A stretch of DNA of 18,910 nt from an uncultured Verrucomicrobiales bacterium (GCA_946480965.1 CAMLMI010000047.1:1-18910), one strand, 5' to 3'; counted from the stretch's first letter, positions 9,566 through 17,639 are shown. The notes: generated by a model from the sequence alone, not told the origin. Numbers and translations are program-made.

Positions 9566-9638
9566 ACCGCAGGACACGCGGAAGACGCAGAACCGCTGGG
9601 AATCCTCTTCGTTCTGCGTCTTCCGCGTGTTCTGCGGT
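9566..9638. repeat. 28-bp near-perfect hairpin between ABC transporter genes
   Basis: The arms 9566-9593 and 9611-9638 are reverse complements over 28 bp with a single G-T pair (9573/9631) and a 17-base loop. The arms are built from GCGGAAGACGCAGAA-like units. The hairpin fills most of the 111-base gap between the binding-protein stop and the ATPase ATG. There is no T tract, so a simple terminator role is not supported. It looks like an intergenic palindromic repeat. Confidence 0.85.
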
Positions 9639-9661
9639 TGGCTTTGTCCCTGTCTCTTCCC

Positions 9662-10708
9662 ATGCGCGTCGTCATTGAAAACCTGATCAAGAACTTCGGC
9701 GAAACCCAGGCGTTGAAGGCGCTGAGCTTCGAGATCCGCGACCAGGAGCTGTTCTTCCTGCTCGGCCCGTCCGGCTGCGGCAAGACGACCCTCCTCCGCA
9801 CCATCGCCGGGTTCTACCAGCCCGACGGCGGGCGGCTGCTCTTCGGCGACAAGAACATGGCCGGCGTGGCTCCTCACCTGCGCAACACCGGCATGGTCTT
9901 CCAGAACTACGCGCTGTGGCCCCACATGAGCGTGGCGGAAAACGTCGCCTACGGACTCGACGTCCGTGCCGTCGGCAAGGCCGAGCGCGAGCAGCGCGTC
10001 CGCGAAACCCTGGAGATCGTGCAGATGGGCAAATACGCCGCGCGCTCGCCCAACCAGCTTTCCGGCGGCCAGCAGCAGCGCGTGGCCTTGGCGCGCGCCC
10101 TGGTCATCAAGCCCGACGTGCTGCTCCTCGACGAACCGCTCTCCAACCTCGACGCCAAGCTGCGCCTGGAGATGCGCGACGAGATCCGCCGCATCCATGA
10201 CCGGCTCCGCATCACCACCGTCTATGTGACCCACGACCAGAAGGAGGCGTTGTCCCTCGCGGATCGCATGGCCGTGCTGCGCGACGGCGTGGTCGAGCAG
10301 ATCGGCGATCCGCGCTCCGTCTATCGCCAGCCGAAGAGCCGCTTCGTGGCCGACTTCATCGGCGAGACCAACTGGATCGAAGGCACGGTTTCGGGAGGCA
10401 CGGAGGGACGCTGGCGGGTGCAGACGGAGTGCGGCGAACTGGTGGCGACGGCGGAAGGCGGCTTTTCGCCGGGACAAAAGGTTTCCGTCGGCATCCGGCC
10501 CGAAGCCGTGCGGATCGGTCCGGCACCGGAAAACGCTTTCGACGCCCGGGTCGATCAGGTCACGTATCTGGGCGAGATCGAGCAATACCGCCTGGGCATC
10601 GGTCCGTTGAGCCTGAAAGCCTTCGAGCAGAATCCGCTGGAAGTGCGGAAAACCGGCGAATCGGCCCGGTTCCATGTCCGGCCGGAGGATCTGCTGCTCT
10701 TCGCCTGA
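9662..10708 (+). CDS. ABC transporter ATP-binding protein, iron/spermidine/thiamine-type
   Basis: This 348-residue cytoplasmic ATPase energises an importer. Walker A GPSGCGKT is at residues 35-42, the Q-loop is Q81, and the signature LSGGQ is at 133-137. Walker B VLLLDE is at 153-158, the D-loop SNLD follows, and the switch histidine H191 is in VTHDQ. After about residue 240 comes FVADFIGETNWIEG and then a TOBE-type regulatory domain (about 270-345) with VGIRPEAVR, typical of the FbpC/PotA/MalK class. The ATG at 9662 places the first beta strand (VVIENLIKNF) at the N-terminus, as in the family. The frame is open back to 9563, but that part is the preceding hairpin. It probably works with the upstream binding protein, and the membrane permease must be encoded elsewhere. 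Confidence 0.92.
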   Translation: MRVVIENLIKNFGETQALKALSFEIRDQELFFLLGPSGCGKTTLLRTIAGFYQPDGGRLLFGDKNMAGVAPHLRNTGMVFQNYALWPHMSVAENVAYGLDVRAVGKAEREQRVRETLEIVQMGKYAARSPNQLSGGQQQRVALARALVIKPDVLLLDEPLSNLDAKLRLEMRDEIRRIHDRLRITTVYVTHDQKEALSLADRMAVLRDGVVEQIGDPRSVYRQPKSRFVADFIGETNWIEGTVSGGTEGRWRVQTECGELVATAEGGFSPGQKVSVGIRPEAVRIGPAPENAFDARVDQVTYLGEIEQYRLGIGPLSLKAFEQNPLEVRKTGESARFHVRPEDLLLFA

Positions 10709-10815
10709 GGCGGATTCGGGCGAGCTTTTCCTGGCATCATTCAGGGATGCTTTGGACCAAAATAGTCGCTTGCCAAAAGTCCGGAAGCTGTGGCCTTATC
10801 TGCGCCCCAACGGTT

Positions 10816-10890
10816 GCGCGGTTAGCTCAGTGGTAGAGCATCACCTTGACATGGTGGGGGTCACAGGTTCGAACCCTGTATCGCGCACCA
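10816..10890 (+). tRNA. tRNA-Val (anticodon GAC), CCA encoded
   Basis: This is a full cloverleaf of 75 bases. The acceptor stem GCGCGGT pairs with ATCGCGC (one G-U), followed by A and an encoded CCA at 10888-10890. The D-stem is GCTC/GAGC. The anticodon stem TCACC/GGTGG encloses loop TTGACAT, giving anticodon GAC, which reads the valine codon GUC. The T-arm is ACAGG-TTCGAAC-CCTGT. The variable loop is five bases. It stands alone between the ATPase and DUF1501 genes. No integrase or duplicated 3' end is visible nearby, so there is no sign that it serves as an attachment site. Confidence 0.96.
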
Positions 10891-10951
10891 TCCCTTCCCG
10901 AAAGCTTTTCCCCGTTGGTTGATTTCCAGAGTTTTCCCGAAACCTTGGCCG

Positions 10952-10983
10952 TGGATGTTCCGTCCATTGGAGCAGAACATCCA
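10952..10983. promoter_or_regulatory. 9-bp inverted repeat just upstream of the DUF1501 gene
   Basis: TGGATGTTC (10952-10960) and GAACATCCA (10975-10983) are perfect reverse complements separated by 14 bases. The right arm ends eight bases before the ATG at 10992. It could be an operator or an mRNA hairpin covering the ribosome-binding region. Neither role can be decided from sequence. Confidence 0.5.
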
Positions 10984-10991
10984 TTCGCGCC

Positions 10992-12410
10992 ATGAATCCT
11001 TCCGAGAAATACGCCTGTGAACACTGCGCCCAGCCCGAGGACTTCTTCCTGACGCGGCGACAGTTCCTCCACCGCTTCGGCATGGGTTTTGGCGCGCTGA
11101 GCCTGGCGGGGATTCTCGGATCGGACAGCCTGGTGTCGGCGGCGACCGAATCTTCCAATCCGCTGCTGCCGCGAGCGCCGCATTTCCCGGCCAAGGCCAA
11201 GGCGGTCATCCATGTCTTCGCCCAAGGTGCGCCGTCGCACATCGACACGTGGGACCCGAAGCCGGCCTTGAGCCGGATGGACGGGCAGACGATTCCCGGC
11301 GGCATCGCGATGGGATCGCCGTTCAAGTTCCAGAAGATGGGAAAGTCAGGCATCGAGGTCAGCGAGGTGTTTCCCGAGCTGGGCAAACACGTGGATGAGA
11401 TGGCGGTGATCCGGTCGATGTGGACCGACATTCCGGCGCACGACGTGGCGACGGTGATGATGAACACGGGTTCCACGCGGCTGGCGCGGCCCAGTCTGGG
11501 TTCGTGGTCGGTGTATGGGCTGGGTTCGGAGAACCAGAATCTGCCGGGCTTCATCTCGCTGCGGACGGGCGGAGGATTGCCGGTGGGCGGCACGGCGAAT
11601 TGGCAGGCCTCTTTCCTCCCGGGTGTGTTCCAAGGCACGAGCATCAACACTTCGGCGGGAACGGTGGCGGGGATGATCCAGAACATCCGCAACCAGTATT
11701 CCTCCGAGAAGGAACAGCGGCGGCAGCTCGACTTCGTGCAACAGCTCAATGCGATGCACGCGCAGAACCTCCAGAAGGATGCGGCGCTGGAGGCCCGGCT
11801 GGAGGCGTATGAGATCGCGTTCCGGATGCAGACGGAAGCGACGGATGCGTTCGACATCGCCAAGGAACCGGCGGCGATCCGCGAGCTCTACGGCAACACG
11901 GCGCAGGGGAAACAGATGCTCCTGGCACGGCGGTTGGTGGAGCGCGGGGTGCGCTTCGTGCAGGTCTGGGCGGGAGGTTGGGACCATCATCAGGACCTGG
12001 AAGAACGGCTGACGGAGAAGGCGACCGAGATCGACAAGCCGTTGGCGGCGTTGCTGACGGACTTGAAGCAGCGCGGACTGCTCGACAGCACGTTGGTGAT
12101 CTGGGGCGGTGAGTTCGGGCGTAAGCCAACGAAGGACCGCAACGGCAACGACAATCCGGGTCGCGACCACAACAACAACGCCTTTACCACGCTGATGGCC
12201 GGCGGCGGCGTGAAGGGTGGCACGGTCTATGGCGCGACGGACGAGTTCGGGGCGAAGGCGGTGGAGAACAAGGTCCACGTCCACGACCTGCACGCGACGG
12301 TGCTGCACCTGCTGGGCTTCGACCACACGAAGCTGACCTACCGCTACAATGGCCGGGACTTCCGGCTGACGGATGTGGCGGGGGAAGTGGCGAAGGGGAT
12401 CATCGCATGA
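10992..12410 (+). CDS. DUF1501 domain protein, Tat-exported
   Basis: This 472-residue protein of the DUF1501 family (PF07394) belongs to the alkaline-phosphatase/sulfatase-like fold and is very common in planctomycetes and Verrucomicrobiota. A twin-arginine signal is clear: R22-R23 in TRRQFLHR followed by the hydrophobic run GMGFGALSLAGIL. It is therefore probably exported folded, likely with a bound metal. Family segments include VIHVFAQGAPSHIDTWDPK, WAGGWDHHQDLEERL, WGGEFGRKP and GRDHNNNAFTTLMAGGG. The C-terminal HVHDLHATVLHLLGFDH has several histidines that may bind metal. The substrate is unknown. Two cysteines near the N-terminus (CEHC, 9-12) precede the Tat motif and are odd for a signal peptide. 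The stop codon overlaps the start of the next gene (ATGA), so the two are translationally coupled and probably act together. Confidence 0.93.
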   Translation: MNPSEKYACEHCAQPEDFFLTRRQFLHRFGMGFGALSLAGILGSDSLVSAATESSNPLLPRAPHFPAKAKAVIHVFAQGAPSHIDTWDPKPALSRMDGQTIPGGIAMGSPFKFQKMGKSGIEVSEVFPELGKHVDEMAVIRSMWTDIPAHDVATVMMNTGSTRLARPSLGSWSVYGLGSENQNLPGFISLRTGGGLPVGGTANWQASFLPGVFQGTSINTSAGTVAGMIQNIRNQYSSEKEQRRQLDFVQQLNAMHAQNLQKDAALEARLEAYEIAFRMQTEATDAFDIAKEPAAIRELYGNTAQGKQMLLARRLVERGVRFVQVWAGGWDHHQDLEERLTEKATEIDKPLAALLTDLKQRGLLDSTLVIWGGEFGRKPTKDRNGNDNPGRDHNNNAFTTLMAGGGVKGGTVYGATDEFGAKAVENKVHVHDLHATVLHLLGFDHTKLTYRYNGRDFRLTDVAGEVAKGIIA

Positions 12411-14944
12411 AGACGCTCTCTCGCGGCATGAACTCTTCCTCTTCCTCCGCCTCCTCGTCTTCGTCCCTTTCCAAGGTGACGAAGAGGAAGAGGATGACGA
12501 CGACGAGGATCGCGGCGGGCGTTTTGGTTTTGCTCGGATGGGTCTCCGCGCAGGCCGCCGATCCCGCGCCGTCCTACACCAAGGCCCAGCTTGATTTCTT
12601 CGAGCAAAAGGTCCGGCCGGTCCTCGAATCCAAGTGCTACAAGTGCCACAGCCACGGCGCGGAAAAGATCAAGGGCGGGCTCGTCCTCGACAGCCGCGAA
12701 GGGACGCTGCAGGGCGGCAACACGGCCCCGGCTGTCGTGCCGGGCAACGTGGCGGAGAGCCTGTTGATCAAGGCCGTTTCCTACACCGACCCCGATCTGG
12801 AGATGCCGCCCAAGGGCGAAAAACTGTCTGCCCAACAGATCGCTGATTTGACGGAGTGGGTGAAGATGGGCGCGCCGGACCCGCGTCAGTCGGTTGCGAA
12901 ACCGTATGAAGGCGCGGGCAAGGCACATTGGGCTTTCCAGAAACCCACGATGCCGGAGATCCCGGCGGTGAAGGACGATCTTTGGCCCAAGACTCCGGTG
13001 GACCGGTTCATCTTGGCCAAGCTGGAGGAGAACGGGATGGCGCCGAATCCTCGAGCCGATAAACGCACGCTGATTCGTCGTGCCTACTTCGACCTGATCG
13101 GATTGCCGCCAACGCCGGAGCAGGTGGACGCGTTTGTGAAGGATGAGTCGCCCGACGCGTTCGCCAAGGTGGTGGACGAACTGCTGGCTTCGCCGCGCTA
13201 CGGGGAACGCTGGGGCCGTCATTGGTTGGATGTGGCGCGCTACGCGGACACCAAGGGCGAGGTGCGCCGTCAGCAGGAGGACCCGCGCTACCCGCACGCA
13301 TGGACCTATCGCGACTACGTGATCGACGCGTTCAACAAGGACAAGCCTTTCGACCGTTTCATCGTCGAGCAGATCGCGGCCGACCGGATGAATCTCGGCA
13401 CGGACAAGAGCACTTTGGCCGCGCTGGGCTTCCTCACCTTGGGCAACCGTTTCAACGGCATGGTGCCGGACATCGTCGCGGATCGGATCGACGTGGTGAC
13501 GAAGGGATTCCTCGGACTGACCGTGACCTGCGCGCGTTGCCACGACCACAAGTTCGATCCCATTTCGCAGAAGGACTACTATGCGCTCTATGGCGTTTTC
13601 AGCAGCAGCTACGAGCCGGAAAAGCTGCCGACGCTGAAGCCGGTGAAGGACTCGAAGGAGTATCAGGACTACTTGGCGAAGGCGGCGGAGTTCGAGGTGG
13701 ACCCGCAGGAGTTCCGGCAAAAGCTCCAGGAGTTGCGCAAGAACCCGGACGCGCAGAAACGGCGTGAGCTGCTGCGCGAGCAGCAACGGCTCGTGCGCGG
13801 CGCGGCTGATCTTGAGGTCAACCATCCCGGTGCACCAGCCCGTGCCCATGTGCTGGTGGACAGCGCCAAGCCGAAGGATTCACCGCTCTTCATCCGGGGT
13901 GAGGCGAACAACCGGGGATCGGTTGTGCCCCGCAGCTTCATCGACATTCTGGCCGGTCCGAGTGATCCGCCGTATCGCAACGGCAGCGGCCGCTTGGAAC
14001 TGGCGAAGGACATTGCCAGCAAGGACAACCCGGTCACGGCCCGGGTGATCGTCAATCGGGTCTGGCAGCACCATTTCGGGGAAGGGTTCATCTCGACGCC
14101 GGACGACATCGGCAACCAGGCGGAGAAACCGTCCCATCCCGAGTTGTTGGACTATATGGCGGTGAAGTTCATGCAGCAGGGCTGGTCGCTGAAGAAGCTG
14201 CATCGCGAGATCATGCTTTCGGCGGTCTATCAGCAGAGCAGCGCGGTGAACGGCGTCTATGCGGCGAAGGACCCGCAGAACCGTTTGCTCTGGCGGGCCA
14301 ACGGGCGTCGGCTGGACTTCGAGGCGCTGCGCGATTCGATCCTGGCCATCGCGGGCACCTTGGACCTGACGATGGGCGGCAAGCCGGTGGATCTGGGCGC
14401 CGAACCCTATGTCACGCGCCGCGCGGTCTATGGCCATGTGGATCGGCGCAACCTGTCGGAGGTCATGACGCAGTTCGACTTCGCCAATCCGGATAGCCCG
14501 ACGGGTAAACGCCACGTCACCATCGTGCCGCAGCAGACGCTCTTCATGATGAACAGCCCGTTGGTGGCCGAGCAGGCGCGGAAGCTGGTGAACCGGCCGG
14601 AGTTCACGGGCATGACGGAAGATGAGGACCGGGTGACGGAGTTGTTCCGTCGGATTTTCCAACGGCCGCCGACCGAGGCGGAATTGGAGCTGGCTTTGAC
14701 GTTCGTCGAGCAGACGCCCGCGAAGGACGCGGCACCGGTCGTGGCCGGGAACCGTCCGATGGGGCCGGTGCAGCGGGCGCGATTGGAAGCGCGGATGAAG
14801 GACCCGAACACGCCGGTCCAGCAGCAGGAGCGTATCCGGCAACAGCTGCGGGCGGACACAACCCGGAACCGCGCGCCGCTCGGAGCTTGGGAGAAACTCG
14901 CGCAGGCGCTGTTCGAGACGAACGAGGCGTCGTTCGTGAACTGA
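12407..14944 (+). CDS. PSD1/planctomycete cytochrome C domain protein (PSCyt1-DUF1549-DUF1553)
   Basis: This 845-residue exported protein is the usual genomic partner of DUF1501. A PSCyt1 domain carries CYKCH at residues 77-81. DUF1549 (PSCyt2) follows at about 195-400, with TPVDRFILAKL and ERWGRHWLDVARYADT, and contains a second CxxCH, CARCH at 375-379. DUF1553 (PSD1) covers about 540-820, with TARVIVNRVWQHHFG, ILAIAGTLD and the QTLFMMNSPL motif. Haem binding is inferred from the CxxCH motifs; the role may be export-linked oxidation or polysaccharide degradation. The start is ambiguous. The ATG at 12407 overlaps the DUF1501 stop and has GAAGGGG upstream, but gives an odd Ser-rich then KRKR leader. 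The ATG at 12494 has GAGG six bases upstream and gives a clean signal peptide (TRIAAGVLVLLGWVSAQA). The extra leader coincides with a palindromic repeat. Confidence 0.92.
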   Translation: MKTLSRGMNSSSSSASSSSSLSKVTKRKRMTTTRIAAGVLVLLGWVSAQAADPAPSYTKAQLDFFEQKVRPVLESKCYKCHSHGAEKIKGGLVLDSREGTLQGGNTAPAVVPGNVAESLLIKAVSYTDPDLEMPPKGEKLSAQQIADLTEWVKMGAPDPRQSVAKPYEGAGKAHWAFQKPTMPEIPAVKDDLWPKTPVDRFILAKLEENGMAPNPRADKRTLIRRAYFDLIGLPPTPEQVDAFVKDESPDAFAKVVDELLASPRYGERWGRHWLDVARYADTKGEVRRQQEDPRYPHAWTYRDYVIDAFNKDKPFDRFIVEQIAADRMNLGTDKSTLAALGFLTLGNRFNGMVPDIVADRIDVVTKGFLGLTVTCARCHDHKFDPISQKDYYALYGVFSSSYEPEKLPTLKPVKDSKEYQDYLAKAAEFEVDPQEFRQKLQELRKNPDAQKRRELLREQQRLVRGAADLEVNHPGAPARAHVLVDSAKPKDSPLFIRGEANNRGSVVPRSFIDILAGPSDPPYRNGSGRLELAKDIASKDNPVTARVIVNRVWQHHFGEGFISTPDDIGNQAEKPSHPELLDYMAVKFMQQGWSLKKLHREIMLSAVYQQSSAVNGVYAAKDPQNRLLWRANGRRLDFEALRDSILAIAGTLDLTMGGKPVDLGAEPYVTRRAVYGHVDRRNLSEVMTQFDFANPDSPTGKRHVTIVPQQTLFMMNSPLVAEQARKLVNRPEFTGMTEDEDRVTELFRRIFQRPPTEAELELALTFVEQTPAKDAAPVVAGNRPMGPVQRARLEARMKDPNTPVQQQERIRQQLRADTTRNRAPLGAWEKLAQALFETNEASFVN
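12450..12493. repeat. Imperfect palindrome inside the 5' end of the PSD1 gene
   Basis: Arms 12450-12465 and 12478-12493 pair over 16 positions with two mismatches around a 12-base loop. The arms are GACGAAGAGG-like on one side and the pyrimidine complement on the other. It encodes the Ser-rich and KRKR residues of the long N-terminus, and its right arm supplies the GAGG that could serve as Shine-Dalgarno sequence for the ATG at 12494. Confidence 0.6.
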
Positions 14945-15026
14945 AGTGATTTTCCCTCAAGAGGGTGTCCGTGGTATCCGAGCTTGATAGGAGTCGCGCG
15001 GACCGGTTAGCTCCGCGTCTAAAATT

Positions 15027-16040
15027 ATGGCGAAAAAGGCTCTCATCACCGGCATCACGGGGCAGGACGGTTCCTACTTGGCGGAACTGCTGCTCTCCAA
15101 AGGCTACGAAGTCCACGGCATCATCCGCCGGGCGAGCACCTTCAACACCCATCGCCTCGACGCCATCTACAGCGATCCGCATTCGCCCAAGCACAAGCTT
15201 TTCCTCCACTACGGAGATCTTTCGGACGCCAGCAACCTGGCCCGCCTCGTGGGCAAGATCCAGCCCGAGGAGGTCTACAACCTCGCCGCCCAGAGCCATG
15301 TGCGCGTCAGCTTCGACAGCCCGGAATACACCGCCGACATCACCGGCACCGGCACGATCCGGTTGCTGGAAGCGATCCGCGACGCTGGCATCAAACCGCG
15401 TTTCTACCAGGCCTCTTCCAGCGAGATGTTCGGCCTCGTCCAGGAAGTTCCGCAGAAAGAGACCACGCCCTTCTATCCCCGCAGCCCCTACGGCGCGGCC
15501 AAGGTCTATTCCTACTGGATCACGGTGAACTACCGCGAGTCCTATGGGATGCACGCCAGCAACGGCATTCTCTTCAACCACGAGTCTCCACGCCGGGGCG
15601 AAACCTTCGTCACCCGCAAGATCACCCGTGCTGTGGCCCATATCTTGGCCGGCCTCCAGGACAAGCTCTTCCTCGGCAACCTCGATTCCAAACGCGACTG
15701 GGGCTACGCCAAGGAATACGTCGAAGGCATGTGGCTCATGCTCCAACAGGACGAGCCGGACGACTACGTGCTCGCGACCAACGAGACCTACACCATCCGC
15801 GACTTCCTCGACGTTTCCTTCGGCCACGTGGGGCTCGACTGGAAGAAATACGTGGAGATCGATCCCAAGTATTATCGCCCGGCCGAAGTCGATCTGCTCA
15901 TCGGCGACTACAGCAAGGCGAAGAAGAAGCTCGGCTGGGAACCGAAGACCAAGATGCACGAGCTGGCCAAGCTGATGGTCGATTCCGACGTGGCCCTCTT
16001 GAAGGCGCACCGCGAAGGGCGGACCAAGCTTACGACCTGA
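15027..16040 (+). CDS. gmd: GDP-mannose 4,6-dehydratase
   Basis: This 337-residue cytoplasmic NADP-dependent dehydratase converts GDP-mannose to GDP-4-keto-6-deoxymannose, the first step toward GDP-L-fucose and related deoxysugars. The Rossmann motif [10 protein letters not shown] is at residues 9-18. SSSEMFG (130-136) provides the catalytic serine and glutamate region, and Y155/K159 in SPYGAAK form the YxxxK pair. [20 protein letters not shown] is diagnostic for Gmd, and [13 protein letters not shown] is the expected C-terminal segment. The length is slightly below the common 345-375. The ATG at 15027 fits the first beta strand. There is no obvious Shine-Dalgarno sequence. The enzyme for the following step, fcl, is next to it but on the opposite strand, so the two are not co-transcribed. 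Confidence 0.96.
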   Translation: MAKKALITGITGQDGSYLAELLLSKGYEVHGIIRRASTFNTHRLDAIYSDPHSPKHKLFLHYGDLSDASNLARLVGKIQPEEVYNLAAQSHVRVSFDSPEYTADITGTGTIRLLEAIRDAGIKPRFYQASSSEMFGLVQEVPQKETTPFYPRSPYGAAKVYSYWITVNYRESYGMHASNGILFNHESPRRGETFVTRKITRAVAHILAGLQDKLFLGNLDSKRDWGYAKEYVEGMWLMLQQDEPDDYVLATNETYTIRDFLDVSFGHVGLDWKKYVEIDPKYYRPAEVDLLIGDYSKAKKKLGWEPKTKMHELAKLMVDSDVALLKAHREGRTKLTT

Positions 16041-16064
16041 GCTCTGTCTTCATCCAAAAAAACG

Positions 16065-16095
16065 AAACGGCGCGGAACTCAGTTCCGCGCCGTTT
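16065..16095. terminator. Strong bidirectional terminator between gmd and fcl
   Basis: A perfect 14-bp stem (16065-16078 with 16082-16095) encloses a TCA loop. A run of seven A residues at 16056-16062 supplies the U tract for minus-strand transcripts, and GTTTGCTTT follows on the plus side. It lies 24 bases after the gmd stop and 25 bases after the fcl stop, so it serves both genes. Confidence 0.92.
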
Positions 16096-16120
16096 GCTTT
16101 GAAGGTGTTCGTGGCGTTGC

Positions 16121-17077
16121 CTACCGCGTGATCAATGCGCCTTTGGCCTGCTGGCGCTGGAAGTCGGCGTAGGCGGAGCGGATGCCGTTTTCGAGGTCCA
16201 TCTGGGGTTTCCACCCGAGCGCGAAGAGCTTGGAGCTGTCCATCAGCTTGCGCGGAGTGCCGTCGGGTTTGGTGGTGTCCCAGACGATTTCCCCCTGGAA
16301 GCCGGTGATCTTTTTCACCAGTTCGGCGAGCTGCTTGATGGTGACCTCGGAACCGGAACCGACGTTGATGTGGCCGTCCGCGCTGTAGTGCTCCATCAGA
16401 AAAACGCAGGCCTTGGCGAGGTCGTCGGAGTGGAGGAATTCCCGCAGCGGCGAACCGGTGCCCCAACAGGTGACGGTCGGAGCGTTGGCCACCTTGGCGT
16501 CATGGAATTTCCGGATCAGGGCCGGGAGGACGTGGGAGTTGTTCAGGTCGTAGTTGTCGTTGTCGCCATACATGTTCGTGGGCATGGCGCTGATGAAGTC
16601 GGAGCCGTATTGCTTGCGGAAGGCTTGGCAGAGCTTGATGCCGGCGATCTTGGCGATGGCATACCACTCGTTGGTCGGCTCCAGCGGGGCGGTCAGGAGA
16701 GATTCTTCCTGGATCGGCTGCGGGGCGAACTTGGGGTAGATACAGGAACTGCCGAGGAAGAGAAGTTTCTTGGCTCCACCGAGGCGCGCGCCTTCGATCA
16801 GATGGTTCTGGATCTGGAGGTTCTGATAGAGGAAGTCCGCCGGGAAGTTGTTGTTGGCCAAGATGCCGCCGACCTTGGCGGCGGCGACGAAGACGTAGTC
16901 CGGCTTCTCCGTGAGGTAGAAGTCGCGGACGGCGTTGAAATCCAACAGATCGAGCTCCTTGCGGGTCTTGCCGATCAGCCGGGGCGTGCCGAGCCGTTCC
17001 AATTCCCGCCAGATGGCGCTGCCGACCAAGCCGCGATGTCCCGCCACGAAGACCTTGTGCTCTTTCCAGAAACTCAT
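16121..17077 (-). CDS. fcl: GDP-L-fucose synthase
   Basis: This 318-residue NADPH-dependent epimerase/reductase turns GDP-4-keto-6-deoxymannose into GDP-L-fucose. The Rossmann motif GHRGLVGSA is at residues 13-21. GSSCIYPK (109-116) holds the catalytic serine and C112, the probable epimerisation acid/base. Y139 and K143 in YAIAKIAG form the YxxxK pair. H182 in SHVLPALIRKFH matches the second epimerisation residue of the E. coli enzyme. AAAKVGGI and MPTNMYGDNDNYD are diagnostic of this family. The length matches family members (about 310-320). The ATG start places the first beta strand (HKVFVAG) correctly. It is convergent with gmd and shares its terminator. Divergent transcription from the pilin region leaves a 199-base upstream gap in which I see no convincing promoter boxes. 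Confidence 0.96.
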   Translation of the reverse strand: MSFWKEHKVFVAGHRGLVGSAIWRELERLGTPRLIGKTRKELDLLDFNAVRDFYLTEKPDYVFVAAAKVGGILANNNFPADFLYQNLQIQNHLIEGARLGGAKKLLFLGSSCIYPKFAPQPIQEESLLTAPLEPTNEWYAIAKIAGIKLCQAFRKQYGSDFISAMPTNMYGDNDNYDLNNSHVLPALIRKFHDAKVANAPTVTCWGTGSPLREFLHSDDLAKACVFLMEHYSADGHINVGSGSEVTIKQLAELVKKITGFQGEIVWDTTKPDGTPRKLMDSSKLFALGWKPQMDLENGIRSAYADFQRQQAKGALITR

Positions 17078-17276
17078 GGGCGTGGGTTATCCCAGAACGG
17101 TGCGGGGCGAGAAAAGGCGCAACTTTTCCCGGAGCCGGGCGTTTTCATGGGCAGTTGCACGTGGTGTGGCGGGCTTTCAGACAAAACTGGCCAAATCACG
17201 GACATGAGGCAGACTCCGGGCGTGGCTGGCGCCGTGCGGCGTTCCGCTCCGGAATAACCAACCAAAGATCGTAACC

Positions 17277-17639
17277 ATGAAGATTCAGTCCAAACGTCGC
17301 TCAGGCTTCACCCTGGTCGAGATCATGATCGTCGTCGCCATCATCGGCCTGCTGGCCGCGATCGCGATTCCCAACTTCGTCAAGGCCCGCACCACGGCGC
17401 AGACCAATGCCTGCATCGCCAACCTGAAGCAGATCCAGGGCGCGATCGAGCAGTGGGCGCTGGAAGGCAAGAAAGGGCCGAACGCCGCCGTGACCGTGGG
17501 CGATATTTCCGGAGACGCGAACAAGTTCATCCGTCCGTTGATCAACACCGATCTGGTTTGCCCGGGCGGTGGCACCTACACGGTCACGACCGTGTCGAAC
17601 GTGCCCACCTGTTCGGTGACGGACCACAACAAGATCTGA
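17277..17639 (+). CDS. Short pilin/pseudopilin-like protein (paralogue 1)
   Basis: This 120-residue protein has a type IV prepilin leader: basic residues 1-9, then G10|F11 in GFTLVE, with the conserved Glu at mature position 5 (E15) and the hydrophobic helix IMIVVAIIGLLAAIAIPNF. Prepilin peptidase should cut after G10 and methylate F11. The globular part is very small and has C46, W60, C95 and C112. CPGGGTY and PTCSVTDH match a PVC pilin signature in which the last two cysteines probably form a disulfide. It could be a major pilin of a type IV pilus or a type II secretion pseudopilin. The second copy lies 160 bases downstream and a secretin gene is close, so a shared apparatus is likely. It ends in its own terminator. 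Confidence 0.9.
   Translation: MKIQSKRRSGFTLVEIMIVVAIIGLLAAIAIPNFVKARTTAQTNACIANLKQIQGAIEQWALEGKKGPNAAVTVGDISGDANKFIRPLINTDLVCPGGGTYTVTTVSNVPTCSVTDHNKI

Noticed and set aside
8207..10675. 822-codon open frame on the minus strand across the ABC transporter genes
   Set aside because: It is the antisense of two well-supported genes and crosses the intergenic hairpin; no domain is recognisable.
10734..10750. Small stem GCATC/GATGC followed by TTT after the ABC ATPase
   Set aside because: Only five base pairs with a short T run; too weak to call a terminator.
10770..10799. TTGCCA and CCTTAT spaced 18 bases upstream of the tRNA gene
   Set aside because: The -35 is plausible but the -10 matches the consensus at only three positions, so I did not list a promoter.
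10816..10890. tRNA-Val as a phage or island attachment site
   Set aside because: No integrase and no repeated 3' tRNA end was seen in the window.
17078..17276. Search for sigma-54 (-24/-12) or sigma-70 promoters upstream of the first pilin-like gene
   Set aside because: No GG-N10-GC pair with the right context and no acceptable -35/-10 pair was found.
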